A stretch of DNA of 5,683 nucleotides, taken from NCBI GenBank assembly GCA_946480485.1, contig CAMLJW010000355.1, positions 1-5,683 of the forward strand, in the 5' to 3' direction. Position 1 is the stretch's first letter. Each line of letters starts with the position of its first letter. Made by a program: the position numbers and the translations under genes. Source of the stretch: an uncultured Streptomyces sp. GTDB lineage: Bacteria > Actinomycetota > Actinomycetes > Streptomycetales > Streptomycetaceae. The notes under the pieces were generated by a model. The model saw only the letters and a list, made by a program, of their open reading frames with translations, did not search any database and was not told the origin of the DNA. Positions 5,587-5,683 of this stretch are shown here, piece after piece.

Positions 5587-5683
5587 TGGTCGACGTCCAC
5601 GGCTGCGACGCCGTACATGGACGCGCAGGGGGCGCAGGCGTACAGGGCGTCATCCCGCAGTATCGGCACCGGAAACCTGGGGT
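5583..5683 (-). CDS. C-terminal end of an unidentified protein (cut by right edge)
   Basis: The minus-strand frame is open from the right edge to a TGA at 5585-5583 and encodes 32 residues. They include ILRDDALYACAPCASMYGV and end in AAVDVDQ. The CAPC pair (a CxxC) could be part of a metal site or thiol motif, but one pair in a short tail is too little to assign a family, and I do not recognise it. Its stop overlaps the GTG of the GTPase remnant by 2 nt (GTGA). Codon composition looks normal for the region. The call that this is coding rests only on the open frame and the abutting stop. Confidence 0.4.
   Translation of the reverse strand, partial: PRFPVPILRDDALYACAPCASMYGVAAVDVDQ

Overview
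The window looks like chromosomal DNA from Streptomyces or a close actinobacterial relative. It has very high G+C, GC-rich third codon positions, GGAGG-type ribosome binding sites and several GTG starts. The protein families also fit: a PPOX-fold protein of the mycobacterial/streptomycete F420 type and a remnant of a conservon-type GTPase. No rRNA, tRNA, CRISPR array or insertion sequence is visible.

Layout, left to right. (1) 1-1252, minus: an erythromycin-esterase-family protein whose last residues run off the left edge. (2) 1253-1443: a divergent intergenic region with two back-to-back promoter-like sites whose -10 elements form a perfect 10-bp inverted repeat. (3) 1444-1863, plus: a small two-CBS-domain protein. 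(4) 1975-2436, plus: archease. (5) 2487-3899, minus: the RNA ligase RtcB, convergent with archease. (6) 3931-4440, minus: a PPOX-class flavin/F420-type protein, 31 nt upstream of rtcB and probably in one operon with it. (7) 4561-5037, minus: a SRPBCC (START/cyclase-fold) protein. (8) 5050-5316: no gene, but GC-rich inverted repeats and a 9-bp tandem repeat. (9) 5317-5586, minus: the C-terminal half of a CvnD-like GTPase, probably a relic. (10) 5583-5683, minus: the last 32 codons of an unidentified protein cut by the right edge.

The strongest biochemical link is RtcB plus archease. RtcB joins RNA 2',3'-cyclic-phosphate or 3'-phosphate ends to 5'-OH ends, and archease is its known activator for guanylylation and turnover. 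All metal-binding and guanylylation residues of RtcB are present, as are the conserved Asp and Lys of archease. The window therefore encodes a complete RNA repair pair, arranged tail to tail.

The most interesting non-coding signal is a recurring promoter-like sequence, GNNT-N15/16-GGGTAC or a close variant. It stands before the CBS gene, the esterase-family gene and the PPOX-rtcB pair, with a weaker copy before the SRPBCC gene. It matches the known consensus of the Streptomyces general/osmotic stress sigma factor SigB. My inference is that the window is part of a stress or dormancy island in which RNA repair, a nucleotide-sensing CBS protein, a cofactor-binding oxidoreductase-fold protein and an esterase-fold enzyme are induced together. 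This rests on sequence reading alone.
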